Notes under the pieces: generated by a model | Told to the model about the DNA's origin: nothing | Database searches by the model: none | What the model saw: the letters and a program-made list of their open reading frames with translations, nothing else | DNA from: Litsea cubeba | Taxonomy: Eukaryota; Streptophyta; Magnoliopsida; Laurales; Lauraceae | Assembly: GCA_012931725.1 (NCBI GenBank) | Contig: CM022945.1 | Span: 151,221,480 to 151,285,479 of the forward strand | Direction of reading: 5' to 3' | DNA length: 64,000 nucleotides | In this document: positions 23,175 through 36,264 of the stretch, piece by piece | Layout of the letters: every line of letters starts with the position of its first letter | Numbering within the stretch: position 1 is the first letter of the stretch | Made by a program: the position numbers and the translations under genes

Positions 23175-24015
23175 TTTCCCTTTTTAACCGAATCTCATAG
23201 TTCCTCTAGTCAGTGTGACTTTGAGAAACACCTTGTCTCCAACCTGAAATTCCAAATCTCTCCTCTTCGGGTCTGCGTAGCTCTTCTGTCGGTCTCTCGT
23301 AATCTTCAGCATGTCAATGATCTGCTTCACCTTCTCACTGGTATCACTGATGATCGAAGGTCCATGAAAACTCTAAACACCAATCTCTTCCAAACAAATC
23401 GAGGTCTTGCACTTCTGTCCGTACAGTGCCTCGAACGGTGCCATCCCAATACTAGAGTGATAACTGTTGTTGTAGGCAAACTCGCACAAAGGAAGACTCT
23501 TCTCCCAGTCTTTCTCGAAATAAAATACACATGCCCGCAACATATCCTCCATAGTCTGATTGGTCCTCTTAGTCTGACCATTTGTCTGAGTGTGATACGC
23601 AGTGCTGAAACTCAATGTAGTCCCTAAAGCTGCTTGTAAACTGACCCAAAATCTGCCTACAAACCTCATGTCTCTGTCTGAAACAATGGAACCTGGAATT
23701 CCATGTAATCTGACGATGCTCTCAATGCACTTGTATGCCAAAACATCCATGGATCATTTCATCCTCATCGGAATGAAGTGTGTTGACTTGGTGAGTCTAT
23801 CAACAATCACCCAAATGCTATCATTGTCCCTCGTGGGTGGTAATCCTGCCCCGAATTCTATGGTGATATGCTCCCACTTCCATTCTGGTGTCTTCAAGGG
23901 TTGAAGTAACCCTGGAGGTTTCTGATGCTCAACCTTCACTTGTTGACACAGTAGACATCTCGAGACGAATCCTGCAATGTCCTTCTTCATGTTGCTCCAC
24001 CAAAAAAAAACTCTT
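23175..24015 (-). pseudogene. C unit 1: integrase core
   Basis: The zinc-binding part (FVSRCLLCQQVK) at 23990-23940 is followed by the core with HITIEFGAGLP, then TGA at 23754-23756, then SIVSDRDMRF and FSTAYHTQTNGQ. The catalytic Glu of the DDE triad (family TDGQSERTNQ) is Lys here, codon 23568-23570. A run of nine A at 24002-24010 shifts the frame between RNase H and integrase. The enzyme is dead by at least three independent changes. Confidence 0.85.
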
Positions 24016-24792
24016 CAAGTTTTGATACATTTTGGTGCTCCCTGGGTGAATAGCATAACGATAATGGTGTGCCTCAACCGTAATCTCATTCCTCAAATCA
24101 TGAACACTCGGTACACACAATCTATCCTGGCAATACAATACTCCATCTATGAGTCTGAATTCTGGCCTGTCAGCTATGCTGTCAATCACTCTGACTAACT
24201 CTGGATCCTCTGTCTGACTGCCCTTGATTCTAACCAAAATCGCTGGTTCCCAAGTATGCATGTTGGCAACCATGATTCTCTCACTCTGAGGCTGGAACTC
24301 AATAGCCAAATCTCTGAATAACTCTGTCAAAGACCACTCTGTCTGTGAACATCCGATATTCGCTGTCTCTCTGTTCAATGCATCTGCTACCACATTTGCT
24401 TTCCCAGGATGATACTTTATCGAAAAATCGTAGTCTTTGATGTACTCCATCCATCTAGTCTGCCTCATGTTCAAACCCTTCTGTCCAAACAGATACTGAA
24501 GACTCCTGTGATCCGAGTGAACATCGAATTTCTCTCCATACAGGTAATGTCTCCACATCTTCAGTGCCATGACCATTGCTGCAAGCTCCAAATCATGGGT
24601 AGCGTATCTCTTTTCATGTTCCTTCAGCTGTCTGGACCCGTAGGCCACTTCTTTTCCTTCCTTCATGAATATGCATCCCAATCCAATGCTTGAAGCATCG
24701 GTAAAAATCACAAACCCTCCATTCCCTATAGGTAATGTAAGGATAGGAACTGTGGTCAATCTGGTCTTCAGCTCTTGAAAATTCTCTTCACA
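24016..24792 (-). pseudogene. C unit 1: RNase H
   Basis: The frame 24759-23929 reads VIFTDASSIGLGCIF, RYATHDLELAAMV, HSDHRSLQYLF and ADALNR, the normal Ty3 RNase H motifs with catalytic Asp and Glu residues in place. It is cut from reverse transcriptase by TAG 24793-24795 and from integrase by the A-run frameshift. Confidence 0.85.
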
Positions 24793-26257
24793 CTACTCTG
24801 TCCACGCAAAAGGAACATCCTTCCTTGTCAACTTGGTCAATAGGGCTGCGATATTGGAGAATCCCTTCACAAATCTTTTATAATATCCTGCCAAACCCAT
24901 AAAACTTCTGATATCCGACACTGACTTTGGACTCTGCCAACTGACTACTGCCTCAATCTTCATTGGATCTACTACTAAGCCTTCCTTAGAGATGATATGC
25001 CCAAGAAAGGACACTTGCTCAAACCGAAAATCACACTTACTCAGCTTGGCATAGAGCTGATTCTCTCTCAGAATCTGTAACAAACTTCTCAAATGCTTTG
25101 CATGCTCATCTCTGGGCCTCGAATAGACTAGAACATCGTTTATGAATACAACTGTGAACCGATCTAAGCATGGTGCAAAGATCCTGTTCATCAAAGCCGT
25201 GAATACTCCAAGTGCATTGGTCAGCCCAAATGGCATAACCAAGAACTCAGAATGTCCATATTTGGTCCCGAAGGCTGTCTTCTGTAAATCCTGATCCCTG
25301 ACTCGTATCTGATGGTAGCCTGATCTCAAATCTATCTTGGAGAAATGTTGTGCACCCTACAACTGATCAAACAACTCATCTATCCTTGGTAAAGGATACT
25401 TGTTCTTGATCGTAACCGGACTCAGCTGCCTGTAGTCTATGCACATACGCATCATACCATCATTCTTTTTCATAGACAACACCGGTGTACCCCATGGTGA
25501 TACACTCAGTCTCACAAGCCCTTTGTCCAAAAGATCCTGCAACTGAGCTTTCAGCTCCCTTAGCTCTGCTGGAGCCATACGGTAAGGTGCTTTTGATATT
25601 GTTGCCGTCCCTGACACAAGCTTAATCCTGAAATCAATCTCTCGAATCGGTGGCAATCCAGGTATCTCCTCCGGAAAGACATCTGGGAACTCACACACAA
25701 CTGGAATATCCTCCACCACCTTGGACAATTTATCCTCCATGGTAAATGCCACATAGCCCTCACATCCACTCCTAATCATCATGTCTACCCTCAAGGCTGA
25801 AATGACTCTAGTGGACATGGGTTTCCGTTCTCCAACAATCTCTACATAGTTTGCTAACACTTGCAATCTGACTGTTTTGTTGAAACAATCCATCACTGCT
25901 CTGTAGGTGGATAACCAATCCATCCCTAAGATCACATCAAAGTCATTCATCCCAAGGATGATCAAGTCTGCAGATAGAATAAGTTTCTCCACCTACACTT
26001 TGCATGCTGGAAAATAGGACTCACACTGCACTGTTTTCCCTAAAGGGAGTACTAACAAACAAATTATAATGCAATGGAGCTATGTCTCCCACCAAGCATG
26101 CAACAAAGATAGGTGATACAAAAGAGTGTGTGGAACCAGAATCAAATAAGACTTTAGTAGGTACATCTGAAATAGAGAGTGTACCTTCCATAACTCCTTC
26201 AATTTCCTCACCTTCCTGTTGATCCAAGGCATATAGCCTACAACGCTGCTGAGGCAT
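24793..26257 (-). pseudogene. C unit 1: protease and reverse transcriptase
   Basis: Protease has the normal F-D-S-G-S-T-H-S-F near 26140. The frame is disturbed near 26020. Reverse transcriptase runs from 25992 with FPEEIPGLPPIREIDF, CIDYRQLS and NKYPLPRIDELFDQL, then TAG at 25357-25359, then KIDLRSGYHQ and MPFGLTNA. The catalytic box reads F-I-N-D-V (Asn codon 25138-25140) where the family has F-I-D-D-I. Losing the first Asp of the pair should abolish polymerase activity. The frame ends at TAG 24793-24795. Confidence 0.87.
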
Positions 26258-27540
26258 CTACTGCCCCTGTTGCCTATACTGCTGTCCCTGAGGCCTTTGC
26301 TGTTGCCTTTGCTGTCCTTGGGGCCTTGCCGCCCTCTGTTCTGTGGTGGTGCTGGAAGTCTAAGCTGCCGGTACTTGCTGTTGTGGTGCCTGTCTCAAAG
26401 GTTGTGCTGCTACTGGTGGCCTAGGAGGAGCTGCAGTCCTCACACATTGCCCATTCTTCTTTAGGCAATCCTTAATCTGATGGCCCATCAAACCACACTC
26501 AAAGCAACCACCTGTCTGTGACCCATCTACACTCTGCTGTCGAGTGGTTCTTGTGACAGTGTTCACAATGGACCCCCACTGCTTGACCTACTTTAGGCCT
26601 CTTGGCCTACTGCTAGTATTGCTGCTATGGACGTTGCTGTTGATACGGTTGCTGTGAACGCTACTACTGAAATTGTCCTGAACCTTTACTCTTAACCTAA
26701 GTCTGCATCTGCTGAAGCTGCTGGGTATATAGAGTCTTCTTCTGAATAGACTCTTCAGCCCAGTAAGCTCATCTGATGTTCTCTTCGTAGGTAGGCAAAG
26801 TGGCTGAAGTCACCTCCATCTGAATATCGGGCCTTAAACCTTGAATAAACCTCATGAACTTGTCAGCTTAGGTTTTCACCAAAGCTGGAGTAAACCTGGA
26901 TAGGTTAGTAAACTTCAGCTCATACTCCTGTACTGTATCCTCTTCTTGAAACAATGACTCAAACTCCACAATCTTCTGTGCCTGGATGTGTGGTGGAATG
27001 TACTTGGTACGAAATAGAGTTTGGAATGATGTCCATGCTGTATCCTCCTCTATTGTATCATATGGTGTTTTGACCGAAGTCCACCACATCTCTGCTACCC
27101 TTCTGAACATGTACGCTACCAACTGAACCTTGTCCTTGCCTGTACACTGAAAAACCTGAAATATCTTCTCTACTTGGACTACCCACTCATCAGCATCAAA
27201 CGGGTCTTCATTCCAATAGAATTCTGGTGGGTTTCTCTTTTTAAACTTGTCATACATATCATTAGGTTCTGTCACCCTAGCAGGCATGATGACTTGTGCA
27301 GCTAGAGTTAGCCTTTATAATACCTGAAGCATCTGTGCTTAGAAGGTAGCCTGATTCTCCTGCTGTTTCGTCCGAGTCTCCCTCTGTTGGGTCTGGTTTT
27401 GAGTCTGGGCTTCTTGTGAAGCCACAAATGGTTGCATCAGCTTATTAAACCTGCCCTCTATGGAGTCATTGTCATTAACATTGGTATTACTACTCTCAAG
27501 ATTACTATTGTTGGAGCGTAGATTACGAGCAGCTATCCTA
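26258..27540 (-). pseudogene. C unit 1: Gag
   Basis: The best frame is 27287-26868 with FYWNEDPFDADEWVVQVEKIFQ, a Ty3 capsid domain that ends at TAA 26868-26870. Further pieces include a CCHC knuckle CFECGLMGHQIKDC near 26500 and a Gln-rich linker that ends at TAG 26258-26260 before protease. The N-terminal part, up to about 27540, has more stops. Confidence 0.82.
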
Positions 27541-30103
27541 AAACATAAGAAACATTAGTCCTATGGGACTCAATCTATCAACCAAACTATACAATCTACA
27601 AAAGCTAAGATACACAAAAGAAAACCAATCCTCACACGTCTTAGTTTCTACTTGTTTTTAAATCTATAAACAGTAATGCTCTGATACCAACTTGTCACGC
27701 CCTCAAAATTGAAACCGGAGTTGTGCGTGAGATTAGGGTCAATTAAAACTTTTTCCAACATTAATCAAATGTAACTTGGCCACAATCATGTCCCAACTAG
27801 ATCGAAGACTGCTGTGAGGTATAAACATTTCCTCGTATACATATATAACAAATAGCGGGAGCTTTATAAATGCAAATGGTATCTTAAAAGAGTATAGTTT
27901 AGAGCAAATACTGAATATCATAACTAAGGTTCAAGTTTGACACTGTTAACAAAATCGTAATTACAACATTAGGCCACACCAAAACCTGGGCCTAATCTAA
28001 AGGATAAAAGAACCAAAAGATGAAACTAATCAAGATATAACATGAGGGCTCTCTTGTACGAAGTCGATACGACTATACAATGACATCCGTACTATACTCT
28101 ACGGAGTCATCAGGCTGATCTACCTAAACTTCCTCCATCGTTTCCTCCTCGTAGTAGATGGGCTTGGTACCTATGCACCAAGAGTAACATCATCAGACAC
28201 GAAGGTCGGCAAGTAATATATATAAAACATCAATAGATAAGCTGAACAAATCAGAGACGATAGACAAGATCATATGAAATGCATAGCATTCGAATCATAA
28301 ATAGACTAATTAAATATCTAACAAATAGTTGGTCCACATATGCTAATCACTACGGGATAGTTTCACATGACCGTCCTGGCTCAACATGAGAGCTGTGGTA
28401 GACTAAGCAAAAGGCACGGGATGAAAACCCGACAAGCAATCATAATGATACCCTTAAAAATAAAATAAAACAAAACATCAAACTTCTTCAGAATGGGTAT
28501 CAAATGGTGTACATTTATTTAAATATAAAAAGTCGTACTGCGCAGACGTTCAATCCAAAGTCTCACACAAATGGTGCCCTAAGTGTGCTGGGCATTTACA
28601 GTTAAGTGGTGCCTGACACAAGAGTCCTAAACATACCATAGTGAAGGGCTAGACTCTTCTTGTGTGAACAAGATTCATCAAATTATAGAGAACTACTTTT
28701 CCATCATTAAATCAAACTAACATCATCAAACTTCTTCAAAACATAAACATCATAAGTAGTTCTCAGCAAACCTTGCAATCAAAGCCGTCTAGCCTCAACA
28801 CTTTCCTCAGACTTCAGAATAAACGGAACATGAAAAGGGATCCTAAGTTCATCGTCTAAGTTCTTCATATGATCCCAAACAAAACAAAGCAAATGAAGCT
28901 AATGAACATGGACATTTCATGCAGAAGGTAGCACATGGTACAATTCGAAATCATAAGCGATAGACAATCCAATCCTAAGTACAAAGTTAATCCTAAAGCA
29001 TTGTACATCCCTACTCAGTCAACGAAAGGGATACCCGGACGAACAATCTTCCTGCATAGAGTTAAAGAAGGGTATCTCGTTGTCCCGTACAATTCAAGAT
29101 TGAGTTAGGTTGAATCCCGATTCAACCGGAATAATCATGAAGAACGTTGGCTCAAAACATCTTCACATATAGGCAAATGAGTCCAAAATATGTAGCCAAG
29201 GTTCCATTTAAGTCCATACAAAAAGAGGTGAAAAATTCCCTTCCAAGAAGGAAATCGCAGTTTGCCCGGTCTACCTGGCCCCCGCCCGATCGACCCCATC
29301 CAAAGAAGTCCCGGTCGATTGAGGGGTCGACCTCCTTCTTGCCCGGTCGACCGAGCCCAAGGCCGATTGAGAACCTGACCCTATGTCGCCGGTCGATCGA
29401 GGCCCCTGGTCGGTCGACCACATACACTGCGGAAACATAACCCAGGTCTTGTTTCTACAGTGAAATGGTTCCAATTCCATCCCTTTCTTCCTGAACCTGA
29501 TATACAACCATATCAAGGATATAACAAGTCCATTCTAATTCATTCATCTATCTAATCAAATCATCAATTTCATAATCCATTTCACTAAGCAGTTAGACAT
29601 AATTATCTTGTTTTCAAACTTCTAAAATATCAAATGAGCAAAGGTCATCTAAATCATCAATTTTGCATACAAATCAAGGAGAGACAAACATATCCAACAT
29701 AGTATATAAACTGACTTGCCTTAAATGAAGAGCTAAGTGAAAATTCCAAGAGAATTTAAGAGAAAACCCTCCTTGAGCTCAAACTCTTGTAAATAACTCT
29801 CAATCCCAAAACCAACTACAAAAATGGATGTGATGGACCGCGGTCCTGCTCGGTTCTACCGAGGTCGGCGGACGTGGGAGTCCGTTGGGTCCGACCCTTT
29901 CGTAACCGGGGGGCAAGGGCGTGCATCAACATTTCTTTTTTTGTGGGTGTGCCAGATTTTCTATTTTACTTGGGATTGCAAGTGGTGATCCGGAAATCAA
30001 CCTTCGCAAGTAAAAAGGAAATCAACTTCTTTCAAGTTTTCCATTGCACATATATTTAAGAAAAGAGACATTTTTCTTGGTTTGCCGTGAAAGGCGATTT
30101 TTT

Positions 30104-30180
30104 GGCATTTATAGCCGATTTTGGCATTTATAGCCGATTTTTGGCGTTTATAGCCGATTTTGGCATTTATAGCCGATTTA
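30104..30180. repeat. About 19.5-bp tandem repeat in F
   Basis: Four units of GGCATTTATAGCCGATTTT start near 30104, 30123, 30143 and 30162. A partial unit precedes them at about 30093. Confidence 0.88.
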
Positions 30181-31332
30181 CAATCCTTATCAACAATGAA
30201 AGACAAGAATTGTGATTTTTGTCTCTTTTGAAAAAATACAAACTACAATGAAAAGCGAGAAAAGGAGGATCTAACTTCTCAGGAGATTGTGGGGGACTCG
30301 TTTAGATTGACGGTCGCAAGCCATATGTGGGCTTCGCCATCATCCATGCAGATGAGAACAGAGGATGCTATTTGATTCGCTTGGCTTGGCTATAACCTCG
30401 GGTTTTTAGAGGACAAAGACCAAAGGAAGGTCCTATGTCCAATAAAAAGCCGAGTAGACGGGCTGAAAAGCCATATCTAAGCCATTGGAGGCAGGAGGAG
30501 AAGGCAAGGACCTTGGGGGGGGTACCCCCCAAGGGACTTTTGTCACCTTGTTGCGGTGGCCGGTGTAGAACTTCCGCAGAGTTTTCTCTCTTTTTCTTTC
30601 TCTGGATTTCTGACTACTATCTGCTGATGTTCGTTGTCTGTTTTTTCTCTTGGAGAGCCCTCCTATTTATAGGCTTTTAGGTAGCCTTTTAGGTGGGTTT
30701 ATGGGCTTTTATTGTCATTAAGCCGCATAATGGGAGGAGTTACAAAATTGAATTGTTTATTTTGTAACTCCTTTTTCTTGGCTTCTGATTGGCCGGAGGA
30801 GATTGAGGGCATTTAATCGCCTTTAATCGCCATGATGGGAGGAGTTTCATGGGTTAAATGCCATGAATCTCTTGACTTGTAACTCCCGAATGCTTGCTTC
30901 TGATTGGGCCGTCCAAAGAAATGGATTAATGACTGTAATAAAGCTAGTCAATTAATCGCATTAAGTGGTCGCCGAGCAGCTGAAGAGTCGCGGGCCGTGC
31001 CACGTCTTTTGAGATTCTTCTGTTGATGATCATCGATGGATCTTCATGTAGATCGACATCAGATGATCATGTAATTTCAGGTGTTTGTTGCCAACAGCGG
31101 GTCGGTGCCATCTGTCCTGTCGATTTCTCGATCGGTCGGGTAGAAAGCACACTTTTTTTGGTTGACCGGGTGGCGATCAATATTGTTTTCGATACTCTTG
31201 ATGATTTACCCGTGTTTTGGACGGATATCAGAGGACTTGGTGTCTCAAAAGCATGAATTTTGGAAAGTACCAGAGGCTGGGCTCCTCGAATCGCGAAAAA
31301 ACGGCGAAAACCGGGGTTTCCGGGGCTTTCCC

Positions 31333-31379
31333 GGCGACCCCGGGGTCCAAGGTCGCCGGCGACCCTGGCCCAGGGTCGC
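31333..31379. repeat. GC-rich inverted repeats in F
   Basis: GGCGACC (31333-31339) pairs with GGTCGCC (31351-31357). The next dyad, 31359-31379, has 10-bp arms GCGACCCTGG and CCAGGGTCGC around one base. A further GCGACCCTGG follows near 31388. Confidence 0.88.
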
Positions 31380-31624
31380 AGGGGTCTGCGACCCTGGGGG
31401 GGTTTTCCCCCTTTCGTGTCCCGTTTTGCGTCCGTTTTTTGCTTTTTTTTATTCTTTTTTCTTCTGTACTTTTCCTTGACATTTTGACCATTTATTGGCC
31501 TGATTTCTTTGTAGGAAACCTGATGAGAATCCTTGCATTTTATTTTGCAAAGTTTCCAATTTCCTGAGAAAGCCGAAGACTTTGTCGCGCAGAGCTGCCG
31601 ATTTTCTGTCAGAAGCTGAAACTG

Positions 31625-32060
31625 GGCCAAACGATGTCGGAATGACCTGAAATTTGGTGTGAAGCCTCCTGAGCAATAAATAAGACCAACCATAGGCTTT
31701 TGTTTGAGTTTTGAAGCCGTTTGGGGTCCTATCACCTGTAGACTTGCTTTTTGTCGCGATGAAGATGTCGCGGTTTGATGTGTGGTCAACCGATGTCCGA
31801 TTGACTTGAAATTTGACAGGGAACCTATTGGAGTCATTTTAAGATGATCCATAGGTTCTGTCTTGGAAACCATGGTCCCGGAGAGCTTTGCCGCCGAGAG
31901 GTCTGATTTGGCTGTCGGAGAAGCGAAGTTAGGCCAAATGATTTTGAAATGGCCTGAAACTTCTTGTGTACTCCTCTTTTGGCTGTCTGGAAGAATCTTG
32001 CAGTTTTTTGTTTGATTCTGACAATATTTGATTTTTGGAAGCAGCATTGCCTATTTATGG
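31625..32060. repeat. Diverged tandem repeat of about 150 bp in F
   Basis: Three units are recognisable by a GGCCAAAYGATGT-like start near 31625, 31783 and 31931, each followed by GACYTGAAATTTG or a variant. The 326-residue minus-strand frame over this area repeats accordingly and matches no family I recognise. Confidence 0.65.
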
Positions 32061-32803
32061 CAGGTTGCGACTTCATGTAGCTCTTTGGATCTTGAAAAGG
32101 CAAAGTGACATTTTTGGTGTCAACAGGATGCAAATGGGTTGGGTGAGCTCCTCTATTTCATTTCTAACCAAAAGGAAGAATATTCACTAAGTCTACAAGC
32201 TTTGAGAGCCTACCTTAGAGTGATGTGTGGATGAAAAGCTTAAAAAAGGAAATATTAGTGATTTGGAAGCTTGGGAAGGAAGATTGGAAGCTTCACCGGC
32301 GACATCGGAGCTCCGATGACTGTCGGCAGTGAGGAGGCAGTGAAGGGGGCTGGGTGTTCGGAGATAGAATAGTGAAATGAGGAAGAGGGAATAAGAGATG
32401 AGTGAAGGCACTTATATTAGGTTAGATAATGAATTAATTTGGGTTTAGTCCTTGGCTCACTAAATTTAATCTTTGGGCCACTTCGACGCATCGAATCGAA
32501 ACGCGCCTGAAAGCTAAAGTTTGTAAAATGCCGAGACCTACCCGATGTACCCAAATTGCCAAAAACTCATAATCTCATAAAAAACCCATGAAAACTTCCC
32601 AAATTGCAAACCACCTCCCTACTGTACCCGAACGAACTCGGACTCACGCGAGACTTCGCACGCGTAATCCATATGATAAACCTGGCTCGCAAAGACGCTA
32701 AGCAAACTTACTAACTATTCATGTAATTAACTATAGTTAATAGGGAATTAAGGGACGAGGTGTTACATACCCCCCCCCCTGGGATATTTGGTCCTTCAAA
32801 TCA

Positions 32804-34015
32804 CTAACACACCTCTGGCAATAATTGCACTTCTGGCAATAACTGCGGATACTTCTCCTGAACCTGATCTCTAAGTTCCCTTGTAGCTTCTCTCGGACTG
32901 TGATGCTCCCACTGTACTTTGACCCAATGAATGGTTCTGATTCTGAGAACCTGTTCCTTTGTATCAATGATCTTTTTCGATCTCTCCACAAATGTAACAT
33001 CTGGCTGAACATCCAAAGGCTCGTGATGTAGCACGTGTGAAGGGTCTGGAATGTACTTCCTTATCATAGAGATATGAAAAACCTTGTGAACTCCTGCTAA
33101 CTCTGCTGGTAGTATCAATCGGTAAGCCACTTCACCAACGCACATATCAATCTCAAACGGTCCTATGTATCTTCGAGCCAATTTCCCTTTTTAACCGAAT
33201 CTCATAGTTCCTCTAGTCAGTGTGACTTTGAGAAACACCTTGTCTCCAACATGAAATTCCAAATCTCTCCTCTTCGGGTCTGCGTAGCTCTTCTGTCGGT
33301 CTCTCGTAATCTTCAGCATGTCAATGATCTGCTTCACCTTCTCACTGGTATCACTGATGATCGAAGGTCCATGAAAACTCTAAACACCAATCTCTTCCAA
33401 ACAAATCGAGGTCTTGCACTTCTGTCCGTACAGTGCCTCGAACGGTGCCATCCCAATACTAGAGTGATAACTGTTGTTGTAGGCAAACTCGCACAAAGGA
33501 AGACTCTTCTCCCAGTCTTTCTCGAAATAAAATACACATGCCCGCAACATATCCTCTATAGTCTGATTGGTCCTCTTAGTCTAACCATTTGTCTGAGTGT
33601 GATACGCAGTGCTGAAACTCAATGTAGTCCCTAAAGCTGCTTGTAAACTGACCCAAAATCTGCCTACAAACCTCATGTCTCTGTCTGAAACAATGGAACC
33701 TGGAATTCCATGTAATCTGACGATGCTCTCAATGCACTTGTATGCCAAAACATCCATGGATCATTTCATCCTCATCGGAATGAAGTGTGTTGACTTGGTG
33801 AGTCTATCAACAATCACCCAAATGCTATCATTGTCCCTCGTGGGTGGTAATCCTGCAGCGAATTCCATGGTGATATGCTCCCACTTCCATTCTGGTGTCT
33901 TCAAGGGTTGAAGTAACCCTGGAGGTTTCTGATGCTCAACCTTCACTTGTTGACACAGTAGACATCTCGAGACGAATCCTGCAATGTCCTTCTTCATGTT
34001 GCTCCACCAAAAAAA
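32804..34015 (-). pseudogene. C unit 2: integrase and chromodomain-like tail
   Basis: The content is as in unit 1, including TGA 33761-33763 and the catalytic Glu to Lys change (33575-33577). A private stop, TAG 33581-33583, replaces the Gln two codons before that Lys. The A run near 34009-34018 is ten long instead of nine, so the two copies slipped to different wrong frames. Confidence 0.85.
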
Positions 34016-36264
34016 AAACTCTTCAAGTTTTGATACATTTTGGTGCTCCCTGGGTGAATAGCATAACGATAATGGTGTGCCTCAACCGTAATCTCATTCC
34101 TCAAATCATGAACACTCGGTACACACAATCTATCCTGGCAGTACAATACTCCATCTATGAGTCTGAATTCTGGCCTGTCAGCTATGCTGTCAATCACTCT
34201 GAATAACTCTGGATCCTCTGTCTGACTGCCCTTGATTCTAACCAGAATCGCTGGTTCCCAAGTATGCATGTTGGCAACCATGATTCTCTCACTCTGAGGC
34301 TGGAACTCAATAGCCAAATCTCTGAATAACTCTGTCAAAGACCACTCTGTCTGTGAACATCCGATATTCGCTGTCTCTCTGTTCAATGCATCTGCTACCA
34401 CATTTGCTTTCCCAGGATGATACTTTATCGAAAAATCGTAGTCTTTGATGTACTCCATCCATCTAGTCTGCCTCATGTTCAAACCCTTCTGTCCAAACAG
34501 ATACTGAAGACTCCTGTGATCCGAGTGAACATCGAATTTCTCTCCATACAGGTAATGTCTCCACATCTTCAGTGCCATGACCATTGCTGTAAGCTCCAAA
34601 TCATGGGTAGCGTATCTCTTTTCATGTTCCTTCAGCTGTCTGGACCCGTAGGCCACTTCTTTTCCTTCCTTCATGAATATGCATCCCAATCCAATGCTTG
34701 AAGCATCGGTAAAAATCACAAACCCTCCATTCCCTATAGGTAATGTAAGGATAGGAACTGTGGTCAATCTGGTCTTCAGCTCTTGAAAATTCTCTTCACA
34801 CTACTCTGTCAACGCAAAAGGAACATCCTTCCTTGTCAACTTGGTCAATAGGGCTGCGATACTGGAGAATCCCTTCACAAATCTTCTATAATATCCTGCC
34901 AAACCCATAAAACTTCTGATATCCGACACTGACTTTGGACTCTGCCAACTGACTACTGCCTCAATCTTCATTGGATCTACTACTAAGCCTTCCTTAGAGA
35001 TGATATGCCCAAGAAAGGACACTTGCTCAAACCGAAAATCACACTTACTCAGCTTGGCATAGAGCTGATTCTCTCTCAGAATCTGTAACAAACTTCTCAA
35101 ATGCTTTGCATGCTCATCTCTGGGCCTCGAATAGACTAGAACATCGTTTATGAATACAACTGTGAACCGATCTAAGCATGGTGCAAAGATCCTGTTCATC
35201 AAAGCCATGAATACTCCAAGTGCATTGGTCAGCCCAAATGGCATAACCAAGAACTCAGAATGTCCATATTGGTCCCGAAGGCTGTCTTCTGTAAATCCTG
35301 ATCCCTGACTCGTATCTGATGGTAGCCTGATCTCAAATCTATCTTGGAGAAATGTTGTGCACCCTACAACTGATCAAACAACTCATCTATCCTTGGTAAA
35401 GGATACTTGTTCTTGATCGTAACCGGACTCAGCTGCCTGTAGTCTATGCACATACGCATCATACCATCATTCTTTTTCATAGACAACACCGGTGCACCCC
35501 ATGGTGATACACTCAGTCTCACAAGCCCTTTGTCCAAAAGATCCTGCAACTGAGCTTTCAGCTCCCTTAGCTCTGCTGGAGCCATACGGTAAGGTGCTTT
35601 TGATATTGTTGCCGTCCCTGACACAAGCTTAATCCTGAAATCAATCTCTCGAATCGGTGGTAATCCAGGTATCTCCTCCGGAAAGACATCTGGGAACTCA
35701 CACACAACTGGAATATCCTCCACCACCTTGGACAATTTATCCTCCATGGTAAATGCCACATAGCCCTCACATCCACTCCTAATCATCATGTCTACCCTCA
35801 AGGCTGAAATGACTCTAGTGGACATGGGTTTCCGTTCTCCAACAATCTCTACATAGTTTGCTAACACTTGCAATCTGACTGTTTTGTTGAAACAATCCAT
35901 CACTGCTCTGTAGGTGGATAACCAATCCATCCCTAAGATCACATCAAAGTCATTCATCCCAAGGATGATCAAGTCTGCAGATAGAATAAATTTCTCCACC
36001 TACACTTTGCATGCTGGAAAATAGGACTCACACTGCACTGTTTTCCCTAAAGGGAGTACTAACAAACAAAATATAATGCAATGGAGCTATGTCTCCCACC
36101 AAGCATGCAACAAAGATAGGTGATACAAAAGAGTGTGTGGAACCAGAATCAAATAAGACTTTAGTAGGTATATCTGAAATAGAGAGTGTACCTTCCATAA
36201 CTCCTTCAATTTCCTCACCTTCCTGTTGATCCAAGGCATATAGCCTACAACGCTGCTGAGGCAT
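34016..36264 (-). pseudogene. C unit 2: protease, reverse transcriptase and RNase H
   Basis: It carries the same stops as unit 1 (TAG 34801-34803 and 35364-35366) and the same F-I-N-D box (Asn codon 35146-35148). It adds a private 1-bp deletion near 35268, where CATATTTGG of unit 1 is CATATTGG. RNase H motifs are intact, and protease keeps D-S-G. Confidence 0.86.

Larger units (their letters stand above)
29831..32125 (+). mobile_element. Element F: probable solo LTR (2295 bp) inside C LTR 2
   Basis: It begins TGATGGACCGCGG, ends GGTGTCAACA, and is flanked by the perfect 5-bp duplication GGATG (29826-29830, 32126-32130). LTRs 1 and 3 show the uninterrupted site. There is no internal coding region and no repeat of its own ends, so a solo LTR left by LTR-LTR recombination is the simplest reading. 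CTATTTATAGG near 30663 could be a TATA box and AATAAATAAG near 31674 a poly(A) signal, which suggests plus orientation. No related full element is in the window. Confidence 0.85.
27693..32767 (-). repeat. C array LTR 2 (middle), split by element F
   Basis: Without F the LTR is close to LTR 1 in length and sequence and has the same decayed palindrome module (29268-29419). Its left neighbour carries the primer-binding site and its right neighbour a polypurine tract of 10 G on the minus strand (32770-32779). It therefore serves as 5' LTR of unit 1 and 3' LTR of unit 2. Confidence 0.9.

Noticed and set aside
31067..32047. 326-residue minus-strand ORF in F
   Set aside because: It lies within a solo LTR over diverged tandem repeats and a GC dyad and has no family motif, so it is probably open by chance. 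Noted in the F finding as something to test.
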